Assembly (NCBI GenBank): GCA_028276215.1
Contig: JAPYWT010000061.1
Coordinates: 1-9,585, forward strand
Reading direction: 5' to 3'
Source of the DNA: Thermoflexus sp.
GTDB lineage: Bacteria; Chloroflexota; Anaerolineae; B4-G1; DUEL01
Length of the DNA stretch: 9,585 nt
In this document: positions 1 to 5,752 of the stretch, one piece after another
Numbering within the stretch: position 1 is the stretch's first letter
How the letters are laid out: every line of letters starts with the position of its first letter
Translations under genes and position numbers: made by a program
The notes under the pieces: generated by a model
What the model saw: the letters and a program-made list of their open reading frames with translations, nothing else
Database searches by the model: none
Told to the model about the DNA's origin: nothing

Positions 1-270
1 CGAAGCGCTGCTCTCCTGTCCTGGAACCGGGAAACAGGCCCGCATGGTCTGATGGTGGCGTACCAGGGTACCGGTGCCTCACCTCGTCTGGCGAAACTGA
101 CCCCCTGGCTGACCCGCTATGGCCCCTACCTGCGCCGCTTCGTCCTGCAACGCGAAGACCCCCATCTGGCCGTGTGGATGAATCTGACAGGACTCGTGCC
201 GGACATTCCCTCGGCGGTTCTCTTCACCGACCTCCAGGCCGCACTGGAATCCAGAAAGGAAGAGAAATGA
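1..270 (+). CDS. C-terminal part of an unrecognised protein
   Basis: The reading frame is open from the first base of the window, so the gene begins upstream; 89 residues are visible before TGA 268-270. An internal ATG at 52 exists but nothing shows it to be the start. The visible part is mixed hydrophobic and basic (a WLTRYGPYLRRFVLQ stretch near visible residues 56-70) and ends in a charged ESRKEEK tail. I recognise no domain or catalytic motif. It overlaps the next gene by ATGA (267-270), so the two are probably translationally coupled and work together. It is likely real because of that coupling and its codon use; its function is unknown. Confidence 0.6.
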   Translation, partial: RSAALLSWNRETGPHGLMVAYQGTGASPRLAKLTPWLTRYGPYLRRFVLQREDPHLAVWMNLTGLVPDIPSAVLFTDLQAALESRKEEK

Positions 271-821
271 TCTCCGAAGAAACCGTCACTCAAACCTGGC
301 AGCGCGTTGCCCTGAGCACCCCTCAGGAGGCGCAGCGCTATATGCACCAGATGTCGCAGGAACAGCCCGCGGTCCTGGCCTATCTGCTGACGATGGACGG
401 CGACCCCTTCAACCGGAACGAAATGGGGTACATCCTCTTCATCGCCCTGGTCGTCTGGCAGATTATGAAGCAGAGCGATCAGGGCCTGCGGTCGGTTCCC
501 ATTGAGGCGATAGAGCAGGCGGATGAAGCCAACTTCTCGTTCCTGGAACAACTTCTAACCGCTGGCGAGATGGACTTTGAGGCCGCCGTTGTGCGAATGA
601 TCGCGGAGTATCCGGAGCCGGAAGTGTTGCGGTACATCGTTGAGGCGTTGATGGAAGAAGACGAAGAGGAACCCTTCCGGGACGAATACCGGGGGCTGGC
701 GTTTGTCAATTTGAAGACGGTGCTGGACGCTTTCATCGCCAGCCCGGCCCTGACGGGGGGAGAAACCCGCGGTGGAGCGCGCCGGCACCGGCCTTCCTCC
801 CGAAGTCGGCGGGACTCCTGA
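267..821 (+). CDS. Hypothetical 184-residue acidic helical protein
   Basis: ATG 267 overlaps the previous stop (ATGA) and is preceded by AAGGAAGAG (256-264), a usable SD. The frame is open upstream to 174, but that part lies inside the preceding gene and is not needed. The protein reads as mainly helical and acidic: STPQEAQRYMHQMSQEQPAVLAYLL near residues 12-36, FIALVVWQIM near 54-63, and EVLRYIVEALMEEDEEEPF near 128-146. No enzyme motif is visible, and there is no signal peptide or clear membrane span. It resembles, from memory, unnamed proteins common in Chloroflexota and cyanobacteria. From about residue 163 the sequence turns into a low-complexity basic tail (RGGARRHRPSSRSRRDS), as if an original stop was lost and the frame now runs into GC-rich intergenic DNA. 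Function unknown. Confidence 0.7.
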   Translation: MISEETVTQTWQRVALSTPQEAQRYMHQMSQEQPAVLAYLLTMDGDPFNRNEMGYILFIALVVWQIMKQSDQGLRSVPIEAIEQADEANFSFLEQLLTAGEMDFEAAVVRMIAEYPEPEVLRYIVEALMEEDEEEPFRDEYRGLAFVNLKTVLDAFIASPALTGGETRGGARRHRPSSRSRRDS

Positions 822-836
822 GGGGGAGGTAGAGCC

Positions 837-890
837 CAGGCCAGGACGTGCGCGCATGCGGCGTCACTCAAGACCACGCGGCCTGGCCTG
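837..890. repeat. GC-rich 9-bp inverted repeat downstream of the hypothetical gene
   Basis: CAGGCCAGG (837-845) and CCTGGCCTG (882-890) are perfect inverted repeats with a 36-base GC-rich interval. This could be a transcription end structure for the preceding two-gene unit, but no T-run follows it, so the role is uncertain. Confidence 0.3.
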
Positions 891-897
891 AAAGAAG

Positions 898-926
898 TTG
901 CCAAATCAGGTGGCTTGTAGTAAAAT
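898..926 (+). promoter_or_regulatory. Sigma70-type promoter candidate for cstA
   Basis: TTGCCA (898-903) and TAAAAT (921-926) each match the -35 and -10 consensus at five of six positions, with the ideal 17-bp spacing. The predicted start is near 933, which leaves a leader of about 280 nt before cstA (ATG 1214). Of that leader, 132 bp is the inserted MITE-like element, so the original leader was probably about 140 nt. No other promoter of similar quality was seen between 822 and 1213. Confidence 0.5.
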
Positions 927-966
927 GGCTAAATGGCTAATGGTTACCCCCCAAAAACGATTCCAG

Positions 967-1098
967 GTAACTGCCTACCCAAGAGTCGTTTCGTAAAAAA
1001 CCACGAAGGACACGAAGGCCACACAAAGGACACGAAGGACGATTTTTACCCTTTTGTGTACTTCGTGAGTACTTTGTGCCCTTGTGGTAGGTAATTAC
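967..1098. mobile_element. MITE-like element, IS66-type ends, 8-bp target duplication
   Basis: The element is 132 bp long. The left end GTAACTGCCTACC (967-979) and right end GGTAGGTAATTAC (1086-1098) are inverted repeats matching at 11 of 13 positions. The perfect direct repeat GATTCCAG flanks it exactly (959-966 and 1099-1106). Inside, CCACGAAGG/CACGAAGG-type short repeats (1001-1038) face imperfect complements (1050-1087), so most of the element can fold back on itself around a loop at about 1039-1049. There is no coding capacity for a transposase. Ends starting GTAA with 8-bp duplications are the known signature of the IS66 family, so this is probably a non-autonomous relative mobilised in trans. 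It sits in the cstA leader. Confidence 0.72.
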
Positions 1099-1108
1099 GA
1101 TTCCAGCC

Positions 1109-1123
1109 AGAAGGAGGTGATCC
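1109..1123 (+). promoter_or_regulatory. Orphan extended Shine-Dalgarno-like sequence
   Basis: Bases 1111-1123 (AAGGAGGTGATCC) are a perfect 13-nt complement of the typical bacterial 16S rRNA 3' end (GGATCACCTCCTT), far longer than an ordinary SD. No start codon follows at a normal distance; the cstA start is about 90 nt downstream and has its own SD. It could be a ribosome standby site, the remnant of a leader peptide start, or chance. Confidence 0.35.
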
Positions 1124-1213
1124 GGGGTTTCACATCAGGTACTGTTCAACCGTTCGTCCGCCTTCCGTACCGTTTATCCACCATTGTTCCCCATTTTATC
1201 AGGAGGAAAAAGG

Positions 1214-3022
1214 ATGAACGCGCTTGTGGTCCTGATTCTGGCCGCCATCGGTGTCGGCGTCGGCTACGGCGTCTACGCCAAGAGTATTGACCGCAAGGTC
1301 ATCCAGCCCGACCCCTCCAAAGCCACGCCCGCCAGGATGTACATGGACGGCGTGGACTTCATCCCTGCCAACCGCAACGTCCTCTTCGGCTACCAGTTCA
1401 AGTCCATCGCCGCCCTCGGCCCCATCCTGGGCCCCATCATCGCCGTCCAGTGGGGATGGCTCCCGGCGCTGGCCTGGATCATCCTGGGCACCTTCTTCAT
1501 CGGGTGGGTCCAGGACTACTCCAGCATCATCATGGGCGTCCGGGAGGAGGGGCAGACCTTCGGCGCCCTCAGTTACCGCCTCATCTCCCCGCGCGCCCGC
1601 AACATCCTCCTGGCCTTCATCTACGTCTACCTGCTGATGATTATGGGCGCCTTCGGTATCCAAGTGGGGGGAGGCAGTATCACCGACCCTAAGAGTATCC
1701 TTGAGGTGTCGGGCCGCGCCTTCGGAGTCCAAGGAGGTTTGCTGCCCAACCCGGCCGTACCCTTGGGGGTTATCATCGTCACCCTGGCTGGCGTCCTGGC
1801 CGGGCAGATGACCTATAAGTGGAAGCAGGACATTATCCTGACCACGGTGGTCACCGTCGTCATCGCCCTGGTCGGCATCTGGGTGGGAACCCTCCCGGCC
1901 GTACAAAACTTCTTTAAAGCCATTTACGGGTATCAGGTGATAGACGGGAAGACCGCTTCCCCCTTCCTGTTCCTCAGGGTCACTCAGGCCGGCTTCATCG
2001 GCAGCCTCCTGTTGCTCATCTTCTGCTACCTGGGCGCGGTCCTTCCCATCTGGCGGTGGGCCCAGCCGATCAACTACGTCGCCTTCTGGATCGTTCTCTT
2101 CGGCGTCCTGGGCGGCATCATCGGCCTGCTGATCGGGCGCCCCAGCCTGGGAGACTTCCCGGCCTACCAGACCTTCATGGGCCCTGCGGGTCCCCTCTGG
2201 CCGATGCTCTTCGTAACCATCGCCTGCGGCGCCATCTCCGGCTGGCACAGCCTGGTCTCCTCCTCCGGCACCGCCCGCCAGTTGGAGAAGGAGACGGACG
2301 CCCTCTACGTGGGCGGCGGGGCCATGTTCCTGGAGATGGTCTTCGCCACCCTCGCCTTCCTGACCGCCACGGCTGGCGTCGGGTTCGCGAAGTACACGGA
2401 AATGAAGGGCTGGACAGTCCCGGCGGCCGTCTTCCCCCAGGGTCTCTCCACCTTCCTGAACTACTGGGGGCTGGACGCCGCGCTGGGCAAGGGCTTCGGT
2501 GCCGCCTACGGGTCCGTCTTCCTCACCCTGATGGCGCTGACCATCATGCACCTGGTGGTCCGCTTCATGCGGGTGGCCAGCGCCGAGGCGCTGGGTGACC
2601 GCTTCCCCATCCTGCGCAACGTCCACGTGGGCACCATCATTGCTCTCCTTCTCACCATCTTCCTCATCTGGATCGTGCCCTTCCTGCAAATCTGGGGGGT
2701 CTTCGGTGCAGCTAACCAGTTGATGGCTTCCCTGGCCCTGCTGCTCATCACCCTCTGGCTGATGTCCAAGGCCAAGAGTTACCAGTGGACCTTCTGGCCC
2801 TTCGTCTTCATGTTCGTTACTACCGTTGGGGCCCTTCTCTGGTCAGCCTATGCGGCGTTCTTCCGCAATCTGCCCAAGCAAACAGCCTGGCAGGGTGTGG
2901 TTGCACAGGTAACGATTGGAACGCTGGCGCTGGTCCTGGTAGTGTTGGCCATTATTCTGGTGGCGGACGCCCTGGGGTCCATCCGCCGCTACCGGGCGGA
3001 ACTGGCCAAGGCGCGCCGGTAA
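1214..3022 (+). CDS. cstA: CstA-family transporter (carbon starvation protein A)
   Basis: This is a 602-residue polytopic inner-membrane protein with more than a dozen hydrophobic segments. Family landmarks: FGYQFKSIAALGPILGPIIA at about residues 58-77 followed by WGWLPALAWIILG; WVQDYSS at 98-104; the loop ISGWHSLVSSSGTARQLEKE at 341-360; and WGVFGAANQLMASLALLL near 494-511. The CstA/BtsT family takes up peptides or pyruvate during carbon limitation; which substrate applies here cannot be read. It is shorter than E. coli CstA (about 700 residues), as is common for compact members of the family. The start is ATG 1214, because AGGAGG (1201-1206) lies 7 nt upstream; an in-frame ATG at 1184 overlaps no SD. 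No peroxide-sensor or two-component partner is adjacent. MITE-like elements lie on both sides and a terminator hairpin follows it. Confidence 0.93.
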   Translation: MNALVVLILAAIGVGVGYGVYAKSIDRKVIQPDPSKATPARMYMDGVDFIPANRNVLFGYQFKSIAALGPILGPIIAVQWGWLPALAWIILGTFFIGWVQDYSSIIMGVREEGQTFGALSYRLISPRARNILLAFIYVYLLMIMGAFGIQVGGGSITDPKSILEVSGRAFGVQGGLLPNPAVPLGVIIVTLAGVLAGQMTYKWKQDIILTTVVTVVIALVGIWVGTLPAVQNFFKAIYGYQVIDGKTASPFLFLRVTQAGFIGSLLLLIFCYLGAVLPIWRWAQPINYVAFWIVLFGVLGGIIGLLIGRPSLGDFPAYQTFMGPAGPLWPMLFVTIACGAISGWHSLVSSSGTARQLEKETDALYVGGGAMFLEMVFATLAFLTATAGVGFAKYTEMKGWTVPAAVFPQGLSTFLNYWGLDAALGKGFGAAYGSVFLTLMALTIMHLVVRFMRVASAEALGDRFPILRNVHVGTIIALLLTIFLIWIVPFLQIWGVFGAANQLMASLALLLITLWLMSKAKSYQWTFWPFVFMFVTTVGALLWSAYAAFFRNLPKQTAWQGVVAQVTIGTLALVLVVLAIILVADALGSIRRYRAELAKARR

Positions 3023-3048
3023 GACCGGTCCGCTGGCAGGCAAACGCA

Positions 3049-3085
3049 AGGAGCAGGGCGGGCTCCCCACCCGCCCTGCTCTTGT
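3049..3085 (+). terminator. Terminator hairpin after cstA
   Basis: GAGCAGGGCGGG (3051-3062) pairs perfectly with CCCGCCCTGCTC (3070-3081) around a 7-nt loop. The stem can be extended by A3049-T3083. The following CTTGT is a weak T-tract. It lies 27 nt after the cstA stop and most likely ends that transcript. Confidence 0.75.
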
Positions 3086-3104
3086 AACACCAGGTACGCG
3101 CTTC

Positions 3105-3268
<164 letters not shown>

Positions 3269-3292
3269 CGCGCTTCTTTGTGGAGACTGATA

Positions 3293-3526
3293 GTGCACTT
3301 TGAGGTCATCGGGAAGATCACAAATATAGAGGTTATTGCCACGGGAAAAGCTATTCGCGACCTGGCCCGATTGGAAAGGCGATATGGTCGTGGGCGCTGG
3401 CGCAAGATGAAAGGCATTGCGACCGTGCGCCTTCTCAATGGCAGTGTACGACGCGCTGAAGTACACTGGTACGAAGCATATGGCATTGGCAAGAAGCGAA
3501 TGAAGATCAAACGATTCCTGGATTGA
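3293..3526 (+). CDS. Small basic conserved-looking protein (77 aa)
   Basis: I place the start at GTG 3293, with GGAG (3282-3285) 7 nt upstream. The frame is open back to 3188, but that part lies inside the MITE-like element and its target duplication. The protein reads MHFEVIGKITNIEVIATG, then a basic middle (RDLARLERRYGRGRWRKMKG, residues 22-41), then TVRLLNGSVRRAEVHWYEAYGIGKKRMKIKRFLD. It is strongly basic, probably a small alpha/beta fold, with a HWYEAYGIG motif (58-66). From memory it resembles unnamed Chloroflexota and cyanobacterial proteins. It is followed after 9 nt by another small gene, so the two probably form a unit. A toxin-antitoxin or nucleic-acid role is possible given size and charge, but no family was recognised. 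Confidence 0.75.
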   Translation: MHFEVIGKITNIEVIATGKAIRDLARLERRYGRGRWRKMKGIATVRLLNGSVRRAEVHWYEAYGIGKKRMKIKRFLD

Positions 3527-3535
3527 GCAAGGGAT

Positions 3536-3763
3536 ATGGAACCCCAATTCGTTATCTGCATTCAGAGTAACGGCAGTGAAGACCTGCAAACCGGAAAGGT
3601 GTATCGGGTCCTACCCGATGAGTCCGCCGCCCGCGATGGATATATTCGGGTGATAGACGAATCTGGAGAAGACTACCTATATCCGGCGGCCTACTTTGTT
3701 CCGATTGCCCTCCCCAAGGAAGCGGAACAGGCTTTGTTCGCTCAGATACCCTCGCTGGCCTGA
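3536..3763 (+). CDS. Small acidic protein, likely SH3-like beta barrel (75 aa)
   Basis: The start is ATG 3536, 9 nt after the previous stop; AAGGGA (3529-3534) sits unusually close, so translation may depend on coupling. The sequence FVICIQSNGSEDLQTGKVYRVLPDESAARDGYIRVIDESGEDYLYPAAYFVPIALP is a run of short beta strands separated by acidic turns. That pattern (GKVYRVLPD, IRVIDESGEDYLYP) is typical of small SH3-like barrels that sense or bind partners, but this is a fold guess. The C-terminus EAEQALFAQIPSLA is a short helix. It is acidic where its upstream neighbour is basic, which is compatible with a binding pair. No catalytic residues are seen and the function is unknown. Confidence 0.75.
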   Translation: MEPQFVICIQSNGSEDLQTGKVYRVLPDESAARDGYIRVIDESGEDYLYPAAYFVPIALPKEAEQALFAQIPSLA

Positions 3764-3778
3764 CTCCCTGTCAGGGGG
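3759..3778 (+). promoter_or_regulatory. Small hairpin overlapping stop and downstream SD
   Basis: CCTGAC (3759-3764) and GTCAGG (3770-3775) form a 6-bp stem with a 5-nt loop. It covers the stop codon of the 75-aa gene and the first bases of the AGGGGG SD (3773-3778) for the thioredoxin-like gene. Ribosomes reaching the stop would open it, so it could couple translation of the two genes. Confidence 0.35.
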
Positions 3779-3786
3779 ATAAACAG

Positions 3787-4176
3787 ATGCTACTCCAGGT
3801 TCTGATGCCCATCCCAACCACGTTCCGCCACTGCCTGGCCTGTGAGGCTCTTTCGGGAGATGTGGTGGGAAACGTCGCGCGCGCCGAGATGGTGGAGGAG
3901 TACCCGACGGAGTTCCTGGAGGAGTTTGACCGCCTGATGCGCTGGATCAACGAACTGACCTTTCGCTTCGGGCCGGCGCTCCAGGTTCGGGTGGTGGACC
4001 CCCAATCCCCGGAGGGGCTCTGGAAGTGCCTGCGGTACGGCGTCCGCCGATACCCGACGTTTCTTCTGCCCGGCGGGCGCAAGGTCGTCGGGTGGGACTG
4101 GGAGGCACTGGAGGGTGCCCTGCGGGAGATGGCGGAAGGGCGGGATGCAGGATGCAGGACGCAGGGTGCAGGATAA
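3787..4176 (+). CDS. Thioredoxin-like CxxC protein
   Basis: ATG 3787 follows AGGGGG (3773-3778) by 8 nt. The 129-residue protein starts with a beta strand (LLQVLMPIP), then a CxxC motif, HCLAC (C16, C19), at the position of a thioredoxin active site. A helix follows (EEYPTEFLEEFDRLMRWINELTFRFG, about 38-62), then LQVRVVDPQS, a second Cys at 81, and YPTFLL (89-94) with the proline expected in the cis position of thioredoxin folds, then GGRKVVGWDWEALEGALREM. No signal peptide is seen, so it is probably cytosolic. The role is probably dithiol/disulfide exchange or metal binding; the partner is unknown. The last residues (RDAGCRTQGAG) are encoded by heptamer repeats at the edge of the 4143-4502 array, and the stop TAA lies inside repeat unit 1, so the native C-terminus has been overwritten. 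Confidence 0.75.
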   Translation: MLLQVLMPIPTTFRHCLACEALSGDVVGNVARAEMVEEYPTEFLEEFDRLMRWINELTFRFGPALQVRVVDPQSPEGLWKCLRYGVRRYPTFLLPGGRKVVGWDWEALEGALREMAEGRDAGCRTQGAG

Positions 4177-4502
4177 ATCCTGCGCTACATCCACCGTAGC
4201 ACAGGATTTATCCTGTGGATGCAGGACATAGGACGCAGGATGCAGGATGAATCCTGCGCTACATCCACCGTAGCACAGGATTTATCCTGTGGATGCAGGA
4301 TGAATCCTGCGCTACATCCACCGTAGCACAGGATTTATCCTGTGGATGCAGGATGAATCCTGCGCTACATCCACCGTAGCACAGGATTTATCCTGTGGAT
4401 GCAGGGCGCAGGATGAATCCTGCGCTACATCCACCGCAGCACAGGATTTATCCTGTGGATGCAGGGCGCAGGATGCAGAGTGCAGGATGAATCTGCGCTA
4501 CA
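4143..4502. repeat. Tandem array of a 53-bp triple-palindrome unit
   Basis: Five full units lie at 4168-4220, 4242-4294, 4295-4347, 4348-4400 and 4408-4460, with a truncated sixth at 4482-4502. Each unit is three consecutive palindromes: GCAGGATGAATCCTGC; then GCTAC, a 7-nt loop, and GTAGC; then ACAGGATTTATCCTGT, closed by GGAT. Unit 1 has AA for GA in its first loop, and unit 5 has GCAGC for GTAGC. Linkers of 0, 7 or 21 bases are degenerate copies of the heptamer GGATGCA, which also forms a run before unit 1 (4143-4170). This could expose up to 15 small hairpins in RNA or single-stranded DNA. It separates the thioredoxin-like gene from the next gene and supplies the stop of the former. Confidence 0.92.
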
Positions 4503-4513
4503 AGAGGGTCAAA

Positions 4514-4831
4514 GTGAATCAGAGCGAGGCGAAGCGGCAGCAATGGCTGGAAAAACTGGAATGCCGTCTGCGGGACGCCGGATGCGCCCTGCGGGACATC
4601 CTCTACGGGATGACTCTCTACGACTGGGTGCTGGAACTGCAGAAGGCGCGCGGGGAGGTGGAGCGCGTCTTCACTCTGCTGGTCTTCGGCGACCTGCTGG
4701 GCATCCCCATCCTGACCCCGTACTACACCATGCGCCTGCTCCCGTACATGGTCCCTCGCATTGAGGCCTGGCGCCGTAGCATGCTCCGGGAACGGGACCT
4801 GACCGACCTGTTTGACCAGGAAATCGGTTAG
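4514..4831 (+). CDS. Small GDLLGIPIL-core protein, paralogue 1 (105 aa)
   Basis: I choose GTG 4514, with GAGGG (4504-4508) 5 nt upstream, just after the repeat array. An open frame continues upstream to 4346, but it would encode array-derived repeats. The alternative ATG near 4487 also starts in the truncated repeat. The protein begins with a charged helix (SEAKRQQWLEKLECRL), then LRDILYGMTLYDWVLELQKARGEVERVFTLLVFGDLLGIPILTPYYTMRLLPYMVPRIEAW, ending WRRSMLRERDLTDLF. Residues about 50-82 are hydrophobic and could lie in or on a membrane. The core from LYGM to ERDLTD is closely similar to the 90-aa protein at 5469, including 29 identical bases near the 3' end (4779-4807 and 5701-5729). The family was not recognised; the context of Get3-like ATPases suggests a client or adaptor, by inference only. 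Confidence 0.8.
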   Translation: MNQSEAKRQQWLEKLECRLRDAGCALRDILYGMTLYDWVLELQKARGEVERVFTLLVFGDLLGIPILTPYYTMRLLPYMVPRIEAWRRSMLRERDLTDLFDQEIG

Positions 4832-4840
4832 GGGTATAAT
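4812..4840 (+). promoter_or_regulatory. Near-consensus sigma70 promoter for the 4862 cassette
   Basis: TTGACC (4812-4817) and TATAAT (4835-4840) are 17 bp apart: five of six at -35, six of six at -10, ideal spacing. The -35 box lies inside the last codons of the preceding gene. The predicted start near 4847 gives a very short leader before ATG 4862. This is the best promoter match in the window. Confidence 0.75.
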
Positions 4841-4861
4841 CATAAGATAGTAGGAAGCACG

Positions 4862-5185
4862 ATGGTATCATGGCAAGAACGCGAAGCACCAAGGGTTGAG
4901 CGCAAGCGCAGGGAGAACGAAAGAAAATTTGGCAATTGGGAAGAACTACCTGACGGCGGTCGCCGTTACTTCTATGAGATTCAGGGACGCGCGGGTTGGA
5001 AAGCGCGCTATGTCAAGGAGGTAGATACTTCGGAGCAAACAATCCGGTTCTACCAGGAAATCTACAATGAACGGGGACAATTAGTAGAAATTCACGAGAA
5101 GTATCCGGTGGACAAAGGGCATAAGAGAGTGCAGGAGGGCAGTTATGAAGGTTTCCCGACAAAGGGTTGCTCAAAAAATCATTGA
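4862..5185 (+). CDS. Hypothetical 107-aa protein, first gene of a two-gene cassette
   Basis: ATG 4862 follows AGGA (4852-4855) by 6 nt and lies just downstream of the strong promoter. The sequence begins with a basic helix (QEREAPRVERKRRENERKFG, about residues 5-24), then GNWEELPDGGRRYFYEIQGRAGWKARYVKEVD, then TIRFYQEIYNERGQLVEIHEKYPVDKGHKRV. The second half looks like a beta-rich sheet of alternating charged and aromatic residues. No known motif was recognised; from memory, similar unnamed proteins occur in Chloroflexota and cyanobacteria paired with proteins like the next one. The last 41 nt overlap the next gene, and the tail after KRV (QEGSYEGFPTKGCSKNH) looks non-native, as if the original stop was lost. 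The toxin-antitoxin reading is inference from size, pairing, overlap and independent promoter. Confidence 0.75.
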   Translation: MVSWQEREAPRVERKRRENERKFGNWEELPDGGRRYFYEIQGRAGWKARYVKEVDTSEQTIRFYQEIYNERGQLVEIHEKYPVDKGHKRVQEGSYEGFPTKGCSKNH

Positions 5186-5423
5186 CTACCTCTATCATCG
5201 CATCACCCTGTCAGATCTGGTAGACTGGGCAGAGTCAGCAATGATGGAGGCAGATTTTGAGGAGCGAGATACTGAACTTCTCCGGGACATCATTGGCCGC
5301 ATCGGTCTGGCAGATGTGAGGGCTTTTGGGATTACATGGGAGGATTGGGAAGATTTCCTGTCACGGCTGGGCTATCGTATCAGCATAACGGTTTCAGAAG
5401 CCCCAGCGCTGGCAGAGCCATAA
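5145..5423 (+). CDS. Hypothetical 92-aa acidic partner, second gene of the cassette
   Basis: ATG 5145 has AGGAGG (5133-5138) 6 nt upstream, inside the end of the previous gene, so the two are coupled by a 41-nt overlap. The protein is helical and acidic: KVSRQRVAQKIIDYLYHRITLSDLVDWAESAMMEADFEERD, then LLRDIIGRIGLADVRAFGITWEDWEDFLSRLGYRISITV. The pattern of short amphipathic helices with LVDWAE and WEDWEDFL motifs resembles small antitoxin-like or adaptor proteins, but no named family was recognised. The basic N-terminus of its partner and the acidity of this protein fit a complex. The end EAPALAEP looks disordered. 45 nt separate it from the next gene. Confidence 0.75.
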   Translation: MKVSRQRVAQKIIDYLYHRITLSDLVDWAESAMMEADFEERDTELLRDIIGRIGLADVRAFGITWEDWEDFLSRLGYRISITVSEAPALAEP

Positions 5424-5468
5424 CCATTGCCGAGAAGGTTCAACCAACTCCGAGGAGGATGGATCAAA

Positions 5469-5741
5469 ATGGCTGAGCAGAGAAGCAAATGGCAGAACTT
5501 CCTGGACGGTGTCAAGAGCGTCCTCTACGGGATGGCCGGGCACGATATGGCCCGCTTCGCCCTCAAGACGCGCGGGAGCATGGAGCATCTCTTCATCCTG
5601 GTCACCATGGGCGACCTGCTGGGCATTCCGATTCTCCCGCCCTATTACTCCCTGCGCCTGCTCCCCTACGTCGTCCCGCAGATCGCCACCTGGAAGCGGC
5701 GCATGCTCCGGGAACGGGACCTGACCGACGCCCTGGCCTGA
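5469..5741 (+). CDS. Small GDLLGIPIL-core protein, paralogue 2 (90 aa)
   Basis: ATG 5469 has GAGGAGG (5452-5458) 10 nt upstream. An upstream in-frame ATG at 5427 lacks an SD, and the shorter form matches its paralogue better. The sequence runs SKWQNFLDGVKSVLYGMAGHDMARFALKTRG, SMEHLFILVTMGDLLGIPILPPYYSLRLLPYVVPQIATWKRRM, LRERDLTDALA. Residues about 38-70 are hydrophobic with two prolines after GIPIL, suggesting a membrane-associated helical hairpin rather than a simple span. It shares most of its core with the protein at 4514. It immediately precedes the ATPase pair, separated only by an octamer repeat tract, so it is probably part of their operon. Function unknown. Confidence 0.85.
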   Translation: MAEQRSKWQNFLDGVKSVLYGMAGHDMARFALKTRGSMEHLFILVTMGDLLGIPILPPYYSLRLLPYVVPQIATWKRRMLRERDLTDALA

Positions 5742-5752
5742 CCCACCCGTCC

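Noticed and set aside
1109..1123. Fragment of a 16S rRNA gene end on the - strand
   Set aside because: Only the 13-nt anti-SD complement matches; the flanking bases do not resemble 16S rRNA.
1084..1290. Small leader gene overlapping the cstA start
   Set aside because: No SD before 1084, the start lies in the MITE-like element, and the C-terminal half is a shadow of cstA in another frame.
1199..2689. Long open frame on the - strand across cstA (496 codons)
   Set aside because: It mirrors the codon periodicity of the GC-rich cstA gene; the product is low-complexity Gly/Asp/Glu-rich with no SD or family match.
4143..4502. CRISPR array
   Set aside because: Units are directly abutting or separated by degenerate heptamers, with no unique spacers of constant length and no cas genes.
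4346..4513. N-terminal extension of paralogue 1 with two repeated peptides
   Set aside because: It is a translation of the palindromic array; GTG 4514 with GAGGG upstream fits the paralogue better.
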